Part shown: piece after piece, positions 1-7,672 of the stretch
How the letters are laid out: every line of letters starts with the position of its first letter
How positions within the stretch are numbered: position 1 is the first letter of the stretch
Origin: a virus
Strand: one strand, 5' to 3'
Virus record (IMG/VR): IMGVR_UViG_3300028384_000983
Coordinates: 1-21,503 of that record
Length of the DNA: 21,503 bases
Program-made: the position numbers and the translations under genes
The notes under the pieces: generated by a model
Seen by the model: only the letters and a program-made list of their open reading frames with translations
Told to the model about the DNA's origin: nothing
The model's database searches: none

Positions 1-2444
1 ATTACGCAGCCGCTATAGGTGCATTGAGCTTTGCTGACGGTGTAACTGCTCAGACAATTTCTGTTCCTATCATCGATGACCCAACATTTGAAGGCGATGA
101 GACGGTTAATCTAACACTGAGCACACCAGGAGGCGGCGCTACATTAGGAACACCGGCAACTGCTGTTTTGGTAATAGTTGATGATGATCAGCAAGTGATA
201 GCGCCTCCAGGGCAAGGAACCATTGACTCTGTTGTCAGAAATGAGGACCCTATACCTGACACAACACCGCCACAGGTTCAAATAACCAGCCCGGTAGATG
301 GCGTCACAGTTAATACAGCAAGTATCACTGTTAGCGGTACTGCTAGCGATGAAACTGAACTGTCAAGTGTAAGTGTTAATGGAGTACAAGCTACATTCGG
401 TGGGGGTACATACAACGCCACTATTACGTTGACAGAGGGATTGAACACGGTAACGGCCACAGCTACAGATAGCAGTAATAATTCTAGTGCGACATCTGTT
501 CAGGTCACGTATGCGCCGGTTGTCAGCGATCTTGAGATTATTACTGGCGGCTATCCGCGCGCGTTTCTATTTCACACAGAGGTAGCGAGCGTACAGGAGT
601 CAAGTAATACTTACGATACGAAGGAACAATATTTTAACACCTTACAGGGTATCAATGTTCCAGCTAATCATGTCGATGAGTATGTGTTGTACAAGGAGAG
701 AAACCCAGAGAAACTGGTATTGCTGTTCCATCAAGGTAGAGTGTTCAGTGACGATACAACAACATTCCGCTTTGATTTTATTGACCGCAGACAGTTTATT
801 GACGGCCACTGGCTGTATCATGAAGGCTCAACTATAACTAGCTTTATATCTACTTCAGCAACGTCTATACCTGTTGCAGATCCGGCGAAGTTCGTAGTAG
901 GACAAGATGCCGCTATGTGCACCTTATCTGGTGGCCAGCCTAACTGGGAAAACTGCGAGCAGATGAGGATTACAGGGAAAAGCGGCAATAACATAATCGT
1001 TAACAGAGCGGAATACGGATCTTCTCCTATTACAGTTCCTGCTAATGGTGGTTGGCTTGCTGCTCATGCTAGTTATTCGTGGGGTGATGTGTCTTGGGCA
1101 CCTAACTTCACCAATCGCTGCCCTGTAGACAGTCAAGGACGTACTGCCAGCGACATTTACATTGATCAAATGATTAGTGAATTAAACGCTGGAGGCTCCA
1201 GGTATACGTTCGATGGAGTCGAGTTCGACGCTTTCGCTACGAGTATGCGCGGGTATACACTTGGAGGTAAACCGCTTATTGATGTAGACGGCGACGGAGT
1301 TGGTGAGGATGGTATATTCAACGGTGTTAATGAATACCAACTAGGGCTTTATGATACCTACAAGCGATTCAGAGAGCAGCTTGATCCTAAGCATTATTTC
1401 ATGGCTGATGCTGCATCATGGACACCTAGCCAAATATTCATAGATGCTTTCGGCGGGATTGAGAACGAAGGCTGGCCAGTAATGTTCGATGCTGAAGCTG
1501 ATAGATGGCCAACAGCGATGAATAGATTGTACTTCTGGAACCAGATGCCTGAGCAGGGTCCTATATTCACGTACATCAATCATAAGCCAACGAATATCCT
1601 TAATGATTTCCGGGCACTCCCGTACTCTAATCATAGGATTGTGTTTGCTGCAGGTGTGTTTACTGATGCTGCGTTAACAACTTTCAATACACCTCCAGCT
1701 GAGCCGGGTCAATTACGAGGAGTTTTTGACGAGTTTTACAAGGGAACTGAAAGGCAATCTGGGTGGCTAGGACTACCACTTGCACCAGCTAAGCATATCG
1801 CTAATGATGCACCAGATCAGCTCAACGGTATCGGCCAGAACATAGGTACGACTTTCGCTAATAAGGTGACAAGCTCTGACTATTCCAAGTCCATTGTAAA
1901 TGGAAACCTGGTCTTGAGCCAAACATCGACCAGCGGTAGCCCGACGTTCACGCTTAATAACGTATCTACTCCTTCTGGGGATATAGTCGTTAGAGTTAAG
2001 ATACAAGCCTCAGAGTCTCCTATTTTTGGCGGCAGGGGTATAGGTCGATTGATAAATGCTCGATTAACACAAGGTTCAGAGATAGTGACTAGTCAAGCTC
2101 ACACTGATTGGTTTGAGGCAAGATTCTATTTCCGTGATGTTCAACCTGTTAACGGTGAAATCGATGTATTATTCACAATGGTTCAGCCTGGTGATGTGAC
2201 AATAACAGACGTATCGGTTCATCAATTACAAGATGTTATGTACAGAGAGTTCGAAAATGGCTTAGTTCTAGCTAATCCGTCGAATAGTCCGTATACATTT
2301 AATCTGGATCAGCTAACGCCTGGAAGGACGTACAGAAGGCTTAACGGCTCTCCGCAGCAGGACCCTGTAACCAATAACGGTACGGTCCAGGGAAATATAC
2401 TAACACTGCCTGCTCGTGACGCCTTGTTCTTAGTAGCTCAATAA
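1..2444 (+). CDS. Partial Calx-beta / Ig-like / glycosidase-like phage surface protein (5' end outside window)
   Basis: The frame is open from base 3, so the start lies upstream; the TTG at 24 falls inside a domain and is not a real start. In order I read a Calx-beta repeat end (about 3-200, with GDETVNLTLS and VIVDDD), a bacterial Ig-like domain (about 265-525, opening with DTTPPQVQITSP), a long region resembling putative TIM-barrel glycosidases (about 535-1830, with YTFDGVEFDAF as a possible acidic active-site strand and a beta insert near 820-1070), a beta-sandwich (about 1860-2235) and a C-terminal glycosidase-type beta domain (YREFENGLVLANP, PARDALFLVAQ). By family knowledge such proteins bind or cut polysaccharide; catalysis is inference. 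It precedes the head-tail connector genes, so it may be a head-associated appendage rather than a tail spike. Its stop overlaps the next start as TAATG. Confidence 0.75.
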   Translation, partial: YAAAIGALSFADGVTAQTISVPIIDDPTFEGDETVNLTLSTPGGGATLGTPATAVLVIVDDDQQVIAPPGQGTIDSVVRNEDPIPDTTPPQVQITSPVDGVTVNTASITVSGTASDETELSSVSVNGVQATFGGGTYNATITLTEGLNTVTATATDSSNNSSATSVQVTYAPVVSDLEIITGGYPRAFLFHTEVASVQESSNTYDTKEQYFNTLQGINVPANHVDEYVLYKERNPEKLVLLFHQGRVFSDDTTTFRFDFIDRRQFIDGHWLYHEGSTITSFISTSATSIPVADPAKFVVGQDAAMCTLSGGQPNWENCEQMRITGKSGNNIIVNRAEYGSSPITVPANGGWLAAHASYSWGDVSWAPNFTNRCPVDSQGRTASDIYIDQMISELNAGGSRYTFDGVEFDAFATSMRGYTLGGKPLIDVDGDGVGEDGIFNGVNEYQLGLYDTYKRFREQLDPKHYFMADAASWTPSQIFIDAFGGIENEGWPVMFDAEADRWPTAMNRLYFWNQMPEQGPIFTYINHKPTNILNDFRALPYSNHRIVFAAGVFTDAALTTFNTPPAEPGQLRGVFDEFYKGTERQSGWLGLPLAPAKHIANDAPDQLNGIGQNIGTTFANKVTSSDYSKSIVNGNLVLSQTSTSGSPTFTLNNVSTPSGDIVVRVKIQASESPIFGGRGIGRLINARLTQGSEIVTSQAHTDWFEARFYFRDVQPVNGEIDVLFTMVQPGDVTITDVSVHQLQDVMYREFENGLVLANPSNSPYTFNLDQLTPGRTYRRLNGSPQQDPVTNNGTVQGNILTLPARDALFLVAQ

Positions 2445-4951
2445 TGGCAGCATTTACGGTTCAGCACTTAGCTTATGACGTTCCCTCCTCGGGGGGAACG
2501 CAAACCGTAACGTCTGTTGATACTACTAAATCAGTAATAATAAACACCGCAAATAACTTCTCAGCCGCGGATAATGCGGATGCAGACGAGAACTCAGTAG
2601 GCATAGATTTAAATTCTGCAACAAGTGTCGGATACACAAGGCAGGGGACAGCATTACTAACTTGCCAGACTCACGCGTCTCTACTTGAATACACTGGGGC
2701 AGCTAACGGGCCAAACGAGTTTCTAATTCGCGGTACTGGAACAGTATCAATTACTGCTGGAAATAGAACAACAACCGCAACTTGTTCTACAACGCCAACT
2801 AACATAGATAACTGTGTTGTATTCTTGAGCGTAACGACTAGTGGCGCTGGGGCTTGGTTTCTTGATGATAAAACCGGTGAGTCTTGGTTATCTGGAACTG
2901 ACACAATTAATTTCGAGCGTGGAGGTTCATCAGGAACAACAACATTCCATTATCAAGTTGTAGAGTTTGTTGGAAGTAATTGGACTATTCATCACGGATT
3001 TAGCGGCGATGTAAGCACTGATACAGGAAGTATAACCCTATATGATGGCCAGAAAGGAACAGGAACAACATCAACAGTAACAAGCTGGGGTAAGGCGTTT
3101 ATTCTTGGTCACTTTAAAGCCGATGACAGCACTGGTAATACGGCTATTGCCGACTTGTGGCCTGTTTATGCCCCTGGAACTGGCACAGGAACAGTTGACT
3201 GGACTTTTGACGCTGGTCGAGACGGAACAGACAACCAGCATTTGGTTTATGTTATTGAAAACAGTGATACTAATTTTACTGTTGCAAGATACAACAGCGG
3301 TGCGATCACGCTACCAGCAGGGAACCATACGCAGACTATTACCGCAGTAACTTCATTAACTGAGGCGATAGTTTTAAATACCTGCGAAACAAGCGGAGGC
3401 GGTAACGCTCACCCGAGAGGTGCCAGATCATCTGGGTTTAACTCTACAACGCAAGCTTTTGCATACTGTTCAATTTCTGGTAATGTTGGACAGATTGAAT
3501 ATCAAGTAATTGATTTCAACGGAATGGATGAGGGCAGTACTGCTCTAACTGCCTTACCTGGTTTAATTTCAGCAACAGCTACTCTTTACGGGCCTACTCT
3601 GGCTCCAGGCTCAGTAACAACGACTCCAGCGCGTATTACGTCAACAGCTACGCTTTACAGCCCGACATTAGCTCCAGGCCAGGTCAGCGTAACAGCAAGC
3701 CTGATAGATTCAACTGCTACTGTTTACAGCGCTACTGTCTTAGCTGGTCAGGTAACAACTTCTCCAGTATTAATTGACTCAGCAGCTACTTTATACGGCC
3801 CTACGGTTCAGCCTGGATCTGTAACTACATCCGTTAGTCTGATTGACTCTGCGGCGACTTTATACAGTCCTGGCGTAAATACTTCGGTATCGGTTGGAGT
3901 TAATCTAATCGATTCTGCAGCTACGCTGTATGGTCCTAGCGTGCTGGCTGGACAAGTAACGGCTCAGGCGCAATTAATTGATTCTGCCTCAACTGTATAT
4001 AGCCCGACGGTTGCTCCAGGGCAAGTAACGACAAGCCCGAATCTGATTGATTCAGCTGCTACGGTTTATAGCTCATCTGCGTTAGCTGGTGCGGTCACAG
4101 CTTCACCTAATTTAATCACTGCTACGGCTACTCTTTACAACCCAGCGGTATTGGCTGGTCAGGTTTCTATTGGACCTGGACTGATTACAGCAACCGCTAC
4201 GCTTTACGATCCGACTGTTGCTCCTGGGGCGGTATCGATATCTCTTAATCTGATTGACTCAACGGCTACATTGTATAGCCCGAGTTTGACGATTGTAACG
4301 ACGATACCGACGCAACTTATTGATTCTACGGCTGTTTTATACGGGCCATCGATAGCAACTGGAGCGGCAACGACAAATCCAGGGTTGATCGATATCACTC
4401 CGACTCTGTATCAGCCTTTTGTGTCTGCTGGGGCTTCACTGGCGGCTCCTGCTTTAATCAATTCGGCTGCTGTTCTCTATGGGCCGACTATCGTTGCAGG
4501 ACAGGCAGAGTTAACGCCTAATCTGATCGATATTACGCCTACTCTGTATAATCCTAGTGTTCAGCCTGGATCTGTCACGCTAACGGCTAATCTGATCGAT
4601 TCTGGGGCCGTTCTTTACACTCCATTACTTATCGAGGGGCAGAGCCTAACCCCTAACCTGATCGACTCGTCAGCGACCTTATACGCGCCCACGATAGCAA
4701 CTGGATCGGTTACGGTAAGCGTATCTCTGATTGACTCTGCTGTTACGATGTACAGCCCGAGCTTGATACAGGGGCAATCGATAGACCTGCAATTAATTGA
4801 TTCTGCGGCTACTTTGTATTCGCCAGGGGTATCAGCTGGGGCAGGTTTAGTCAGTCCAGCGCTAATAGATTCAGCCGCAATACTGTATAATCCTAATGTA
4901 ATAGCAAGGGTTCCATCTGAGAATCCGATAATGTTTGGAGCTAACTTTTAA
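2444..4951 (+). CDS. Repeat-rich phage structural protein, possible fibre (835 aa)
   Basis: The ATG at 2444 overlaps the upstream stop (TAATG), which supports translational coupling. Residues 1 to about 370 contain loosely repeated beta-rich modules; the pairs HYQVVEF/EYQVIDF and WTIHHG/FTVARYNSG mark the repeated ends, a pattern I associate with phage and virus structural proteins. From residue 374 there are 20 tandem units of 22-23 residues with consensus LIDSAATLYxPxVxxGxVT, then a short tail ending MFGANF. No signal peptide or membrane span is visible. The composition (Ser, Thr, Ala, Gly, Val, aromatic Tyr at a fixed place) suggests an elongated fibre or solenoid. Position between the upstream surface protein and the connector gene suggests a virion component, possibly a head fibre. 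Function is inferred; an adhesin role is an alternative. Confidence 0.75.
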   Translation: MAAFTVQHLAYDVPSSGGTQTVTSVDTTKSVIINTANNFSAADNADADENSVGIDLNSATSVGYTRQGTALLTCQTHASLLEYTGAANGPNEFLIRGTGTVSITAGNRTTTATCSTTPTNIDNCVVFLSVTTSGAGAWFLDDKTGESWLSGTDTINFERGGSSGTTTFHYQVVEFVGSNWTIHHGFSGDVSTDTGSITLYDGQKGTGTTSTVTSWGKAFILGHFKADDSTGNTAIADLWPVYAPGTGTGTVDWTFDAGRDGTDNQHLVYVIENSDTNFTVARYNSGAITLPAGNHTQTITAVTSLTEAIVLNTCETSGGGNAHPRGARSSGFNSTTQAFAYCSISGNVGQIEYQVIDFNGMDEGSTALTALPGLISATATLYGPTLAPGSVTTTPARITSTATLYSPTLAPGQVSVTASLIDSTATVYSATVLAGQVTTSPVLIDSAATLYGPTVQPGSVTTSVSLIDSAATLYSPGVNTSVSVGVNLIDSAATLYGPSVLAGQVTAQAQLIDSASTVYSPTVAPGQVTTSPNLIDSAATVYSSSALAGAVTASPNLITATATLYNPAVLAGQVSIGPGLITATATLYDPTVAPGAVSISLNLIDSTATLYSPSLTIVTTIPTQLIDSTAVLYGPSIATGAATTNPGLIDITPTLYQPFVSAGASLAAPALINSAAVLYGPTIVAGQAELTPNLIDITPTLYNPSVQPGSVTLTANLIDSGAVLYTPLLIEGQSLTPNLIDSSATLYAPTIATGSVTVSVSLIDSAVTMYSPSLIQGQSIDLQLIDSAATLYSPGVSAGAGLVSPALIDSAAILYNPNVIARVPSENPIMFGANF
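3563..4927 (+). repeat. 20 tandem protein-level repeats of 22-23 residues (LIDSAATLYxP)
   Basis: The units start at LISATATLYGP and end with LIDSAAILYNP. The core LIDSxATLYxPxV is kept in nearly all units, while codons differ freely between copies (for example LID as ctgattgac, ttaattgac, ctgatcgat). The periodicity is 66-69 bases. Synonymous divergence indicates old duplication under protein-level selection rather than recent slippage. Confidence 0.9.
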
Positions 4952-5532
4952 TGAGCGCATTGAGAATACTTACACAACCGACAAGTTACCCTGTTTCGGT
5001 GGATGAGGTTAAGCTACATGCACGGATAACCAATGACGCTGAGGATGCGCTTGTTTTAAGGCTGATCATGGCAGCAACAAGCAGAGTTGAGAAGATCACT
5101 GGAAGGGCATTGATCACACAGACATGGATTGAATACTTTGATTGCTTCCCTCCTATTATCCATCTGAGAATGGGTGACGTTCAATCTGTTACATCTGTAA
5201 AATATCTCGACAGTGATGATGTGGAGCAAACATTAGCAACTGCTAATTATGATGTAGACACAGTAAGTAACCCGGCAAGAATAATCTCTTCAGAAGGCAA
5301 TAGCTGGCCAAGCGGCATAAAGAACACATTAAACCCAATCTATGTGGAATATGTCTGCGGATATGGGGATGACGCGGACAATGTCCCAAATGACATCAAA
5401 TGGGCCATATTCATGCTTGTATCGCACTATTACGAGAATAGGGAGGCCACTACAGACCTTAAACTGATCGATACTCCTATGGGCGTAGATAGCCTCCTGG
5501 CGGCCTATAAAATCTGGTGGTTGAGGTCATGA
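4951..5532 (+). CDS. Head-tail connector protein (gp6-like / phiE125 gp8 family)
   Basis: This 193-residue protein matches the pattern of the HK97 gp6 / SPP1 gp15 / phiE125 gp8 connectors, which form a ring under the portal and join it to the tail. Visible hallmarks are the N-terminal PVSVDEVKLHARI segment, the helix VLRLIMAATSRVEKITGRALITQTW, written here in parts as VLRLIMAAT and VEKITGRALITQTW, a central beta region and a C-terminal helix with VPNDIKWAIFMLVSHYYENRE. Length is typical for the family. The start overlaps the previous stop as TAATG, and the stop overlaps the next gene as ATGA. The next genes are the expected downstream partners in neck assembly. Confidence 0.88.
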   Translation: MSALRILTQPTSYPVSVDEVKLHARITNDAEDALVLRLIMAATSRVEKITGRALITQTWIEYFDCFPPIIHLRMGDVQSVTSVKYLDSDDVEQTLATANYDVDTVSNPARIISSEGNSWPSGIKNTLNPIYVEYVCGYGDDADNVPNDIKWAIFMLVSHYYENREATTDLKLIDTPMGVDSLLAAYKIWWLRS

Positions 5533-5861
5533 GAGCAGGCGCCCTAAGGCATATAATCGAGATAGAGGTTAATACGCCTACGCGGGATGCGTATGGTGGC
5601 CTGGTTGACGTGTGGACGGTACATAAGCGCGTATGGGCACAAGTTGGGCCTCTTGGCGGCACTGAGTTACTGAGGTCTGATCAGCTAACAGCAAAAACGA
5701 CACATCGTATTATAATCAGATACTTAGGTAGTGTTACTGAGCAAATGCGGGTAAAATTTGAGGGTAGATACTTCAATATTAAGAATGTGATGCACAGGAT
5801 TGTATATGGCGATATGACAACCTTAATGTGCGAGGAGCTGCCAGATGGAAATCGAAGCTAA
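5529..5861 (+). CDS. Head closure / head-tail joining protein (SPP1 gp16-like)
   Basis: A protein of 110 residues starting MRAGALRHIIEIEV. The family (Phage_H_T_join, SPP1 gp16) closes the connector channel and docks the tail. Typical signs are the N-terminal RAGALRHIIEI, a middle VWAQVGPLGGTELLRS and the RIIIRYLG / VKFEGRYFNIKNV beta strands followed by LMCEEL. I chose the ATG at 5529, which overlaps the previous stop as ATGA; an in-frame GTG at 5517 would lengthen it by four residues but runs into the upstream gene. Its 3' end overlaps the next gene by 17 bases. Confidence 0.88.
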   Translation: MRAGALRHIIEIEVNTPTRDAYGGLVDVWTVHKRVWAQVGPLGGTELLRSDQLTAKTTHRIIIRYLGSVTEQMRVKFEGRYFNIKNVMHRIVYGDMTTLMCEELPDGNRS

Positions 5862-6267
5862 GATTTCAGGCATTGATGAGCTAAATAGAATGCTGAATGA
5901 GATTGGCTCTCCTAAGATAGAGAAAAAGCTAGTTTCTCAGTCATTGAGAAAAGCCGCCAAGGTCGTTCTAAAGGAAGCTAAAAATAATGTGCCTGTAAAT
6001 ACCGGAACTCTGAAGAAAAGTCTTGGAATTGTAGCAGAGAGACAAAGAGGCAGAGAGAAAAAGGTTCTTAAAGTTGGGGCTAGGGCCGATCAAAGATGGC
6101 GAGGTTATCACGGCCATTTAGTTGAGTATGGTGTTCCTGCTCGCGGTATACCTGCTCAACCTTTCTTGCGCCCTGCTGTGCAGACAAAGTTTGAAGAGTT
6201 TCTAAAAGAATACATGGACTCTCTTGATGACGGAATTACCAAAGTTGTGAGGAAACATGCTAGGTAA
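5845..6267 (+). CDS. HK97 gp10-like neck/tail component
   Basis: A 140-residue basic protein of the HK97 gp10 family. Family marks are the N-terminal KISGIDELNRMLNEI, the helix SLRKAAKVVLKEAKNNVPVNTG, given in parts as LRKAAKVVLKEAK and VPVNTGTLKKS, and the GHLVEYGVPARGIPAQPFLRPAV signature near residues 92-114 (key pieces HLVEYG and PAQPFLRPA). Members lie between head closure and tail terminator genes and contribute to the neck or tail connection. It overlaps both neighbours (17 and 11 bases), consistent with coupled translation. Confidence 0.88.
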   Translation: MEIEAKISGIDELNRMLNEIGSPKIEKKLVSQSLRKAAKVVLKEAKNNVPVNTGTLKKSLGIVAERQRGREKKVLKVGARADQRWRGYHGHLVEYGVPARGIPAQPFLRPAVQTKFEEFLKEYMDSLDDGITKVVRKHAR

Positions 6268-6643
6268 AGCCATTTTTGATCTGTTCACGAATGATGCTGG
6301 AATTTCGGCTTTGGTCGGAACAAGGGTTTTCCCTACAGTGATGCAGCAAGGCGTAGATATGCCAGCGATTTGTTATACTATCATCACATCGAGCAGATAT
6401 GAGGCATTGACGCAAGATACTGATTTAGTTGATAACTTGGTTCAAATAGACTGTTACTCTGAGACGTATCCAGAGGTAAGGTCTGTTTACCAGGCTGTCA
6501 GGGCTGCTCTGCAGAGGTATCAAGGCACTAATGCTGCAATCGAGATAGTTGATGCTGTAATTGATGACGAGCGAGACATTAGAGAGGAAGAGACGAAATT
6601 ATTCAGAACTTCCGTGGATTATTTAATCACGTTTAGGGAGTAA
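6257..6643 (+). CDS. Tail terminator / tail completion protein (DUF3168 family)
   Basis: A 128-residue protein with the DUF3168 pattern (related to SPP1 gp17): an N-terminal IFDLFTNDAGISALVGTRVFP, cited as IFDLFTND and ALVGTRVFP, a strand MPAICYTIITSSRY, a central VQIDCYSETYPEVRSVYQAVRAAL region (VQIDCYSE and AVRAALQRY) and a final strand FRTSVDYLITFRE. Family members cap the tail tube at its head-proximal end. It overlaps the previous gene by 11 bases and is followed three bases after its stop by a 51-residue gene. Order and length both fit. Confidence 0.85.
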   Translation: MLGKAIFDLFTNDAGISALVGTRVFPTVMQQGVDMPAICYTIITSSRYEALTQDTDLVDNLVQIDCYSETYPEVRSVYQAVRAALQRYQGTNAAIEIVDAVIDDERDIREEETKLFRTSVDYLITFRE

Positions 6644-6645
6644 AA

Positions 6646-6801
6646 ATGAATATTCCTATGCATAAGGACAATGTAGTAATTTATGTTCATCCATCTAAAG
6701 TTGAATGGATGGAGCAAGTTGGATGGACTGTGGAAAAACAGTTTGAAGATAAACCAAGCGAAGACGAGGTGAACGAAAATGGCGGCGATAACGGGGCGTA
6801 G
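6646..6801 (+). CDS. Small acidic phage protein between tail terminator and major tail protein (51 aa)
   Basis: A 51-residue frame with ATG at 6646 just after the upstream stop; the GTTTAGGGAG before it supplies a ribosome site. The centre reads VIYVHPSKVEWMEQVGW, and the C-terminus is acidic (EDKPSEDEVNEN). I have seen small phage proteins with a similar HPxKVExM...GW core at this position in siphovirus genomes, but I know no function. It overlaps the start of the major tail protein by 23 bases in another frame, and its 3' part supplies the GAGGTGA ribosome site of that gene. A folding or regulatory partner for the tail tube is only a guess. Confidence 0.7.
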   Translation: MNIPMHKDNVVIYVHPSKVEWMEQVGWTVEKQFEDKPSEDEVNENGGDNGA

Positions 6802-7168
6802 CGGCATTGTCCAGGTAGGAACGGCTACTGTAGCTGAGATTACATCTTTCTCTGTAGAGGAGACTGGAGAAGTCGTAGAAGATAGTGAACTGACTGATGG
6901 CGTGAAAACATTCCTTCCAGACATTAATGCCTGGTCTGGATCTGCTGAGTGCCATTGGGATCCTTCTGACACAACTGGACAGGAAGCATTGACAGCTGGA
7001 GCAAGTGTTACATTGCACTTTCTTTTCCAAGGTACTGGAGCAGGCAATATTGATTATAATGGCGCGGCTATTGTAACCAGTATTTCACGAAATGCTGCTG
7101 GCGGATCGACTGTGACAGCAAGTTTCAGCTTCCAGGGTTCAGGAGCTCTAACCAGAACTACACTTTAA
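6779..7168 (+). CDS. Major tail (tube) protein
   Basis: A 129-residue protein with the features of short siphovirus tail-tube proteins: an N-terminal GRSGIVQVGTATVAEITSFS, cited as GIVQVGTATVAEI, then SVEETGEVVEDSELTDG, a WSGSAECHWDPSD strand near residues 51-64, and a C-terminal beta hairpin VTASFSFQGSGALT. It stacks into the tail tube that the tape measure spans. The ATG at 6779 lies inside the preceding small gene and is preceded by GAGGTGA at a good distance. The gap to the chaperone gene (19 bases) holds AAGGAG. Location between tail terminator and chaperone supports the call. Confidence 0.85.
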   Translation: MAAITGRSGIVQVGTATVAEITSFSVEETGEVVEDSELTDGVKTFLPDINAWSGSAECHWDPSDTTGQEALTAGASVTLHFLFQGTGAGNIDYNGAAIVTSISRNAAGGSTVTASFSFQGSGALTRTTL

Positions 7169-7187
7169 TTAACCAAGGAGAAATCAG

Positions 7188-7526
7188 ATGGCCGAATCTG
7201 TAATCGAAAAAGCGAAAAAGCACTTTCTTGACCATATCAATGATATTAAGTGCGTAAAAGTCCCAGAGTGGGATGCGGAGATTTATTTTAAACCTCTGTC
7301 ATTATCTGACCAGGACAGGATTTATAAATATGTCCAGAAGGGTTCTCTTGAATCTATTGCTGAAACATTGATCGTTCGCTCTCTTAACAAGGACGGATCA
7401 AAGATGTTTACATCAGCAAACAAGACCGAGCTTATGCGGATGGTAGATCCTGACATAATGAACAAGATTGTTATGGCGATGGCTGATGATAATGACGAAA
7501 CCCTAGAGGAGATAGTGGGAAACTAA
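7188..7526 (+). CDS. Tail assembly chaperone, short form (gpG-like)
   Basis: A 112-residue protein beginning MAESVIEKAKKHF, with ITS core VPEWDAEIYFKPLSLSDQDRI that is typical of tail assembly chaperones (pieces VPEWDAEIYFKPL and LSDQDRIYKYV). These proteins coat the tape measure while the tube polymerises and are absent from the finished virion. AAGGAG at 7175-7180 sits before the ATG. The stop (TAA 7524) directly follows a GGGAAAC heptamer in the correct phase, which would allow a fraction of ribosomes to move into the -1 frame and make the longer G-T fusion. The acidic C-terminus (DDNDETLEEIVGN) ends at the slip site. Confidence 0.85.
   Translation: MAESVIEKAKKHFLDHINDIKCVKVPEWDAEIYFKPLSLSDQDRIYKYVQKGSLESIAETLIVRSLNKDGSKMFTSANKTELMRMVDPDIMNKIVMAMADDNDETLEEIVGN
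7517..7523 (+). promoter_or_regulatory. Predicted -1 ribosomal frameshift site, slippery heptamer GGGAAAC
   Basis: In the chaperone frame the bases read G GGA AAC TAA, which is the X XXY YYZ form; both tRNAs can re-pair after one step back to GGG AAA. A purine-rich GAGGAG lies at 7506-7511, five bases upstream, and could act as an internal stimulatory ribosome-binding element. The zero-frame stop comes immediately after. Lambda uses the closely similar GGGAAAG at the equivalent G/T junction. I see no obvious downstream stem-loop. Confidence 0.8.
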
Positions 7527-7672
7527 GGGAGGACAAGGAGGTTTATTTTCGCTTTATGTTAGCAGAGAGCTTGCATATCACAATACAGGAAGTGTTGGAT
7601 ATGCCGGTATCTCACTATAACGGATGGAAAGCTTATTTCCAGATAAAATTCGAGAAGAACCATAATGGCTAG
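7523..7672 (+). CDS. Tail assembly chaperone frameshift extension (gpT-like)
   Basis: This is the -1 frame read after the slip, not an independent gene. It is open from 7496 to the TAG at 7670-7672 and gives 49 residues: LREDKEVYFRFMLAESLHI, then ITIQEVLDMPVSHYNGWKAY and a basic end. The MAESL...TxxEVLDMPVSHYNGWxAY pattern is what I expect of gpT-like regions, with the MPVSxxxxW motif. The fusion would be 161 residues (112 + 49). Initiation at the internal ATG 7556 is possible but its nearest AAGGAGG (7535-7541) is 14 bases away, too far for efficient use. It overlaps the tape measure start by 8 bases. By family knowledge the T part recruits the tail tube protein while the G part binds the tape measure. 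Confidence 0.8.
   Translation, partial: LREDKEVYFRFMLAESLHITIQEVLDMPVSHYNGWKAYFQIKFEKNHNG

Noticed and set aside
24-26. TTG at 24 as the start of the first gene
   Set aside because: It lies inside a Calx-beta strand whose earlier residues (YAAAIGAL) are in frame from base 3; the gene starts outside the window.
3563-4927. CRISPR array or DNA-level tandem repeat
   Set aside because: Units have no constant DNA repeat or unique spacers; similarity is at the protein level inside one long frame.
6619-7047. 142-codon reverse-strand frame over the major tail protein
   Set aside because: It is fully antisense to the tail terminator end, a small gene and the major tail protein, has low-complexity composition and no ribosome site; it is a shadow.
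7556-7672. Independent small gene starting at ATG 7556
   Set aside because: The nearest ribosome site is 14 bases away and the frame is open upstream to the slippery heptamer, so a frameshift extension explains it better.
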